Assembly (NCBI GenBank): GCA_019634415.1
Contig: JAHQVJ010000161.1
Coordinates: 1 to 64,000 of the forward strand
Direction of reading: 5' to 3'
DNA from: Myxococcales bacterium
GTDB taxonomy: Bacteria; Myxococcota_A; UBA796; GCA-2862545
DNA length: 64,000 bases
The notes below the pieces were generated by a model. The model was not told the origin of the DNA. It saw only the letters and a program-made list of their open reading frames with translations, and did not search any database. The number at the start of each line of letters is the position of its first letter. The stretch's first letter is position 1. Made by a program: the position numbers and the translations under genes. Of the stretch, positions 59,366 to 64,000 are shown piece after piece.

Positions 59366-59956
59366 TCAGGCCAGCTCCGCCCATACCTCCAGCACGCGAG
59401 CCCGCAGCTCCTGCAGGGAGCCGTCGTTGGTGATGACGTGGTCGGCGACGGCCACCTTCTGCTCCATGGGGAGCTGCGTGGCGATGAGGCTGCGTGCCTG
59501 GGCTTCGGTGGAGCCATCGCGGGCGACCACACGCGCCACCTGGGTCTCCGGATCGCAGCGAACCACGACCAGCGCATCGTACAGTCGATAGCTACCCGTC
59601 TCCACCATCAGCGCAGCTTCCACCACGGCCGCTGAATGCCCGGCCTGCGCTAGAGAGGAGAGCTCCGCGGTGATGGCCTGTCGAATCGCGGGGTGCGTGA
59701 TTCCCTCCAGTGTGCGGCGTGCTTCAGGATCGTGCGCGATGCGGCTCCGCATGCTGCGCCGGTCGAGCGCCCCGGTCTGGTCGAGCACCTCGGGGCCGAA
59801 CGCCTCCACGATGGCAGCCAGCGCGTCGCTGCCCGGCTCGACCACCTGTCGCGCGGTGACATCGGCATCCACGACGGGCACACCGTGCTCCGCAAGCACG
59901 CGGCCCACGGTGGACTTGCCGGTGGCGATGCCCCCTGTCAGCCCGACGACCTTCAC
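59366..59956 (-). CDS. coaE: Dephospho-CoA kinase
   Basis: 196 residues. It phosphorylates the ribose 3'-OH of dephospho-CoA, the last step of CoA synthesis. P-loop GLTGGIATGKSTVGRVLAEH, DADVTARQVVEPG, THPAIRQAI, and the lid region VVVRCDPETQVARVVARDG are all present. The ATG overlaps the apt stop by 4 bases (ATGA). Converges on the sigma-54 activator with 3 bases between. Confidence 0.95.
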   Translation of the reverse strand: MKVVGLTGGIATGKSTVGRVLAEHGVPVVDADVTARQVVEPGSDALAAIVEAFGPEVLDQTGALDRRSMRSRIAHDPEARRTLEGITHPAIRQAITAELSSLAQAGHSAAVVEAALMVETGSYRLYDALVVVRCDPETQVARVVARDGSTEAQARSLIATQLPMEQKVAVADHVITNDGSLQELRARVLEVWAELA

Positions 59957-60474
59957 CCGATCTCCAGCAGGGAACGCGTCTCCACATCGAGCTTGTCACG
60001 CCCGCTCAAGAAGGACAGCTCGATGAGGAAGCAACATCCTACGACCTCGCCTCCGAGCTGCTGCACCAAGCGAACCGTGGCCTCGGCGGTTCCCCCCGTG
60101 GCCAGCAGGTCGTCCACGACGAGCACCCGCTGTCCGGGAGTGATGGCGTCGGTGTGCATCTCGAGGGTCGCCTGTCCATACTCGAGATCGTAGCTGACGG
60201 AGGTGGTGTCCCAAGGCAGCTTCCCTTGCTTGCGCGCGAGTGCCAGGCCAGCCTGCAGCGGTTGCATCATCGCAGGAGCGAAGAGGAAGCCTCGGCTCTC
60301 CATGGCCACGAGCATGTCCACATCGCCCCACCCTGCCGCCATCCACTGGACCACGTCTGCGTACAGGGTCGGGTCCTGAAGCACCGGTGTGATGTCCTTG
60401 AACAGGATCCCCGGCTTGGGGAAGTCGGGGACGTCCCGAACAGCACTGGACACACGAGCGGCGAGATCGTCCAT
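59953..60474 (-). CDS. apt: Adenine phosphoribosyltransferase
   Basis: 173 residues, the usual length. It salvages adenine to AMP with PRPP. The N-terminal DFPKPGILFKDITPVLQDP, the flexible loop ARKQGKLPWDT, and the PRPP motif RVLVVDDLLATGGTAEATV are diagnostic. Followed directly by coaE. Confidence 0.96.
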   Translation of the reverse strand: MDDLAARVSSAVRDVPDFPKPGILFKDITPVLQDPTLYADVVQWMAAGWGDVDMLVAMESRGFLFAPAMMQPLQAGLALARKQGKLPWDTTSVSYDLEYGQATLEMHTDAITPGQRVLVVDDLLATGGTAEATVRLVQQLGGEVVGCCFLIELSFLSGRDKLDVETRSLLEIG

Positions 60475-60501
60475 GGCACCCCCTGTCGGCAGCAGCGACT
60501 G

Positions 60502-61533
60502 CTAACGCAGGTCGTCCTGTTCGCCGCCCTCTTTGTGGCTCCACCGCGCGATCCCGAGCGTCAATCCCAGCCCGACTGCGATGAGCAGCACACTGCCCCC
60601 CACCTGGCCCGCTGTGGGGCGGAACCACTGCGTGGGGTAGTCCTCGGGCTCGAGCTCCTCGAGGAACGCGGCGGTGACCTCCTGGCCCTTCCACACGGCG
60701 CCGATCTCGGGCTGCACCCCCTGCTGAAATGGCCACAAGCCGACGACGGCGCCCAACAGCAGACCCAAGAGCACCCCGAGGGTCTGCTTGGCGTAGGCGC
60801 GCAGGAGCCACCGCAGCAGGTTGCTCACGGCCACGACGCCTCCCACGACGCCGATGCCCACGGGAATCACCACGTCCAGGGTCGGACGCCACAGCAGATC
60901 GATGTCGGCGCTCGACAGCCCCTCCTTGAAGGCGTCGACACCCGCCAGAATGGGCACGTACATACCCATCACCAGCAGCAAGTAGCCGCCGGAGACCCCA
61001 GGGAGGATCATGGCCGATGCACCGGCCACACCTGCGAGGAGGAACATGAGGGGAGACGCCCCCTCCCCACCGACGGCGGTCACCCCCTGTGCCTGCACCC
61101 AGGCAAGGGTGGCCATGCCCGCGAAGCCCACGATGACGCCACCGTAGGCTTGGGGCGTCATGGGGCCGATCAGTCGCCGGACCACCGGCACGCCACCCAA
61201 CGTGAGGCCCACGAACAGGCTGTACATGGCCCATCGGTAGCCCACCACGAGGTCCTTCACGGGTCCGGCGAAGAGCAGGATGGCAAGCCCGGCAGAGCCG
61301 ACGACACCTGCGAGGATCGCAATGGAAGGAGCCCGCAACCGCAAGGTGGTGACGTCGGCGATAGCGGCGATGAAGCGTGGATAGATGCCCGCGGCCAACA
61401 GCATGGTCCCGCCGCTGATGCCAGGTACCAGGTTGGCCAGCCCCATGAGGCTGCCCCCCACCGCCGACCGCCCCAGGAGCAGTGGCAGGGACTCGCTGGA
61501 GTCAGCGGGCGAGTCAGTCGTCGGTCCAGTCAC
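60502..61533 (-). CDS. DUF368 membrane protein, probable polyprenyl-phosphate transporter
   Basis: 343 residues with about nine membrane helices. The two inverted family loops are visible: NLVPGISGGTMLLAAGIYP near the start and ILPGVSGGYLLLVMGMYVP in the middle, each at a helix break. DUF368 proteins have been reported to recycle undecaprenyl phosphate across the inner membrane (PopT), supporting cell-wall synthesis. GTG 61533 lies inside the 3' end of surE (20-base overlap), so coupled translation is likely. Confidence 0.87.
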   Translation of the reverse strand: MTGPTTDSPADSSESLPLLLGRSAVGGSLMGLANLVPGISGGTMLLAAGIYPRFIAAIADVTTLRLRAPSIAILAGVVGSAGLAILLFAGPVKDLVVGYRWAMYSLFVGLTLGGVPVVRRLIGPMTPQAYGGVIVGFAGMATLAWVQAQGVTAVGGEGASPLMFLLAGVAGASAMILPGVSGGYLLLVMGMYVPILAGVDAFKEGLSSADIDLLWRPTLDVVIPVGIGVVGGVVAVSNLLRWLLRAYAKQTLGVLLGLLLGAVVGLWPFQQGVQPEIGAVWKGQEVTAAFLEELEPEDYPTQWFRPTAGQVGGSVLLIAVGLGLTLGIARWSHKEGGEQDDLR

Positions 61534-62266
61534 GCAGGCGCTCCATTTCGTCGGTGGCGGTGATCGCAGCAGACAGCGGAGTGATGCTGGCCCACCCTGC
61601 CTCGACCGCGTTGCCGTCCGTGTCGTCGCCACCTTCGAAGCGAACGTGAGGCCCCCCGATCCAGACGTACAAGCGGCCGCGAGGATCGGATCGGCGATCC
61701 ACCATGGGAGCGTAGACCCGATCTCCGAGCCGGCAGACCTTGAGGCCCCGAAGCTCCGCCGATGGGAGGTTGGGGACGTTTATGCTCCAGAATACTCCCC
61801 TGGGTGGTGGCGCACGATGCATGGCACCGATGGCGCGCTCCACCACCTCCACGGCCGCCTCCCAGTGAGCGCGCTCCCCCTCGGCGGGACTCACGAGCGA
61901 CACCGCAATGGCAGGATGCCCCTGCAGCGTTCCCTCCCTCGCTGCAGCCACGGTGCCGCTGTAGTGGACGTCCGTGCCGAGGTTCGAGCCGTGGTTGATG
62001 CCGCTGATCACCATGTCGGGGGGCTCTGACAGCAGACCATGGAGCGCCACGTAGACGGAATCTGCGGGCGTGCCCGAAACGGCATACCTCCGAGGACCGA
62101 GCTGTTGGACTCTGAGGGGATCGTGCATCGTGAAGCTGTGACTCTTGGCGGACTGTTCGGTGGCGGGCGCCACGACCCACACCTCGTGGTTCTCCCGAAG
62201 CCCGTCGGCCAAGGCCGCCAAGCCGGGGGCGTCCACGCCATCATCATTGGAGAGCAACAGTCTCAC
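61514..62266 (-). CDS. surE: 5'/3'-nucleotidase SurE
   Basis: 250 residues. It hydrolyses nucleoside monophosphates and some polyphosphates, using a divalent metal. Signatures are LLSNDDGVDAPGLAAL (metal-binding Asp pair), VSGTPADSVYVAL, and SGINHGSNLGTDVHYSGTVA. Divergent from the polyphosphate kinase with 39 bases between starts; both concern stress and phosphate metabolism. Confidence 0.95.
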   Translation of the reverse strand: MRLLLSNDDGVDAPGLAALADGLRENHEVWVVAPATEQSAKSHSFTMHDPLRVQQLGPRRYAVSGTPADSVYVALHGLLSEPPDMVISGINHGSNLGTDVHYSGTVAAAREGTLQGHPAIAVSLVSPAEGERAHWEAAVEVVERAIGAMHRAPPPRGVFWSINVPNLPSAELRGLKVCRLGDRVYAPMVDRRSDPRGRLYVWIGGPHVRFEGGDDTDGNAVEAGWASITPLSAAITATDEMERLRDWTDD

Positions 62267-62305
62267 GGCACGTCCTGCACGGCCTCACTAATCGAGGGTT
62301 GATCC

Positions 62306-64000
62306 ATGAGCGAGCCCATCTCGGCGCCCGTCCCTGCATCCCCGGTCTACGTCAACCGCGAGCTGTCCTGGCTCGCCTTCAACGCCCGGGTCCTCAACGA
62401 AGCACTCGACTCGAACAACCCCCTCATCGAGCGACTCCGCTTCCTCATCATCTTCCACACGAACCTGGACGAGTTCTTCATGGTCCGGGTGTCGGGGATC
62501 AAGGAACAGATCGCCAACGAGGTGGAGGTGCGCTCCATCGACGGCCTGACCCCCCGAATGCAGCTGGATGCCATCCACGAGCGGGTGGAGCCCCTCATCG
62601 CTGCGGCGCAGGCATGTCTCCTCGACGATCTGCTTCCAGGCCTGGCCGCACACGGGGTGCGCCTGGTCCACTACGACGACTTGAGCAAGACGGAGCGGAA
62701 GTGGGCGGACGCCTGGTTCAAGCGCCGGGTGTTTCCCATCCTCACGCCCTTGGCCGTGGGGCCGACGCATCCGTTTCCGTTCATCTCCAACCTCTCCCTC
62801 AACCTGGCGATGATGGTCAAGGATCCGCACGGGGACTCGAGGCTCGCGCGAGTGAAGGTCCCGCTGCAGAGCCTGCCTCGTCTGGTTCGGCTGCCGGGCT
62901 CCGGCACGGATCTGCCCGCACGCTTCGTGTTCCTAGAGGACGTGATCGCCACCAACCTGAAGTCGCTGTTTCCAGGCATGAAGGTGGGGAAACCCTGGCA
63001 GTTCAGGGTCACGCGAGACGCCGACCTCGACATCCGCGAGGACGAAGCTGACGACCTGATGTCGACGTTGCAGCAGGAGCTTCGGAAGCGCCGGTTCGGT
63101 CAGGCGGTTCGACTGGAGGTCCAGCGCGGCATCCCGGCGAAGGTCCTCCAGGGCTTGGTGGAGGGCCTGTCCCTGACCGAGACGGATGTGGTGAAAGCCC
63201 AGGGCCCCTTGGCCGTGCCGCGTCTCTCTGGCCTGCTGTCGCTGGACCTTCCGGAGCACAAGTACCCACCCTATGCCCCGCGCGAGCCTCCCGGCCTGGA
63301 GCCCGAAGCGGATCTGTTCCGGCTGATCCGCCGGCGCGACGTGCTCGTGCATCACCCCTACGAGTCCTTCGATCCCGTGGTGGGCTTCGTGCGGCGAGCC
63401 GCAGACGATCCGGACGTGGTGGCGATCAAGCAGACGCTGTACCGCACCAGCGGCGACTCCCCCATCATCGCTGCCCTGGAGACGGCGGTGGAGAAGGGCA
63501 AGCAGGTGGCGGTGGTCGTGGAGCTGAAGGCTCGCTTCGACGAGGAGAACAACATCGTCTGGGCGCGCCGGCTGGAGGAGGCTGGTGTGCACGTCATCTA
63601 TGGGGTGCGGGGGCTGAAGACCCACAGCAAGCTCGCCCTCATCGTGCGTCGAGAGGGCGACGAGCTGGTCCGGTACGTCCACGTCGGCACGGGCAACTAC
63701 AACCCTTCCACCGCGCGGATCTACACTGATTTGGGCCTGTTCACGAGCCATCCCGACATCACCGAAGAAGTCGGTCAGGTGTTCAATCGACTCACGGGAT
63801 TCGCTCGACCGAACGGCTACAGTCACCTCCTCGTGGCCCCCTCGCACATGAAGGGTCCCCTGCTGGACCTGATCGCGCACGAGGCGGAGCTGGCGTCTCA
63901 AGGCAAGCCTGCCCACATCATCGTGAAGTGCAACGCCGTGACCCACGCCGAGATGATCGATGCCCTGTACGCGGCGAGCCAAGCAGGCGTGCAGGTGGAC
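62306..64000 (+). CDS. ppk1: Polyphosphate kinase 1, 3' end outside window
   Basis: 565 codons visible of an expected ~690-720; the frame is open at base 64000. It polymerises ATP gamma-phosphate into polyphosphate reversibly. The N-terminal domain YVNRELSWLAFNARVLNEAL, the fold FLIIFHTNLDEFFMVRVSG, and the catalytic region HSKLALIVRREGDELVRYVH with VGTGNYNPSTARIYTDLGLF are clear; the His in GLKTHSKLAL is the phospho-histidine candidate. ATG 62306 follows GAGGG. Confidence 0.95.
   Translation, partial: MSEPISAPVPASPVYVNRELSWLAFNARVLNEALDSNNPLIERLRFLIIFHTNLDEFFMVRVSGIKEQIANEVEVRSIDGLTPRMQLDAIHERVEPLIAAAQACLLDDLLPGLAAHGVRLVHYDDLSKTERKWADAWFKRRVFPILTPLAVGPTHPFPFISNLSLNLAMMVKDPHGDSRLARVKVPLQSLPRLVRLPGSGTDLPARFVFLEDVIATNLKSLFPGMKVGKPWQFRVTRDADLDIREDEADDLMSTLQQELRKRRFGQAVRLEVQRGIPAKVLQGLVEGLSLTETDVVKAQGPLAVPRLSGLLSLDLPEHKYPPYAPREPPGLEPEADLFRLIRRRDVLVHHPYESFDPVVGFVRRAADDPDVVAIKQTLYRTSGDSPIIAALETAVEKGKQVAVVVELKARFDEENNIVWARRLEEAGVHVIYGVRGLKTHSKLALIVRREGDELVRYVHVGTGNYNPSTARIYTDLGLFTSHPDITEEVGQVFNRLTGFARPNGYSHLLVAPSHMKGPLLDLIAHEAELASQGKPAHIIVKCNAVTHAEMIDALYAASQAGVQVD

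Overview
The window is GC-rich with strong G/C third-position bias and very little intergenic space. It contains about 58 protein genes, one tRNA, and no rRNA, CRISPR array, transposase, integrase or phage gene. The content points to a predatory or social-type Gram-negative bacterium of the Myxococcota (Deltaproteobacteria in the old sense). It has many short lipoproteins, TPR and PEGA-domain proteins, a bacterial Ser/Thr kinase, an FHA-GAF-AAA sigma-54 activator, thrombospondin type-3 repeats and a radical SAM-DUF2344 fusion. This placement is inferred from gene families only, because no rRNA or ribosomal protein is present.

Layout, left to right. 1-9.3 kb: cell-envelope genes of mostly unknown function, including a 5'-cut NAD(P)-binding oxidoreductase, a frame-broken calcium-repeat protein, a PQQ-type beta-propeller with its TPR partner, lipoproteins, and a zinc-ribbon/PEGA protein translationally coupled to a lipoprotein that is a paralogue of its own C-terminal domain. 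9.3-13.2 kb: an acyl-CoA dehydrogenase and a radical SAM fusion. 13.2-19.7 kb: an envelope-sensing block with two lipoproteins overlapping a histidine kinase, a coiled-coil lipoprotein, a degenerate phosphoesterase lipoprotein, and an OmpR-type regulator overlapping an unknown protein. 19.7-31.4 kb: housekeeping and mixed genes (acetyltransferase-like, glmS, TPR-thioredoxin, coaD, a TPR membrane protein, a CinA-like protein, mutY, a hydrolase, a YdcF-like protein, a TIGR04282 transferase), with an orphan sigma-54 promoter at 28.95 kb. 31.4-33.9 kb: an ECF sigma/anti-sigma pair, tRNA-Leu(CAA), an unknown gene, and the B12 adenosyltransferase.

From 50.4 down to 33.9 kb every protein gene lies on the minus strand, many with overlapping stop/start codons. 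The order is: small membrane protein, Lon, split propionyl-CoA-carboxylase-like alpha chain (biotin carboxylase, then biotin carrier), methylmalonyl-CoA mutase catalytic chain, lipoprotein, AAA ATPase, Lgt-like protein, RDD protein, second biotin carboxylase, carboxyltransferase/biotin-carrier fusion, two paralogous exported proteins, and a CPBP protease. With the adenosyltransferase at 33.3 kb and the acyl-CoA dehydrogenase at 9.4 kb, this suggests an acyl-CoA to propionyl-CoA to methylmalonyl-CoA to succinyl-CoA route. 50.5-64 kb: PpsR-type kinase/pyrophosphorylase, Ser/Thr kinase, two lipoproteins, a triple-HTH protein, an exported TPR-like protein, the sigma-54 activator, coaE, apt, a DUF368 transporter, surE, and the start of ppk1, which runs off the right edge.

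I see no obvious self-contained new defence or mobile system. The best leads are the split carboxylase/mutase operon, the tandem biotinyl domains with one dead copy, the Lgt-like protein lacking key catalytic residues, the duplicated two-cysteine domain, the triple-HTH protein and the orphan sigma-54 promoter.
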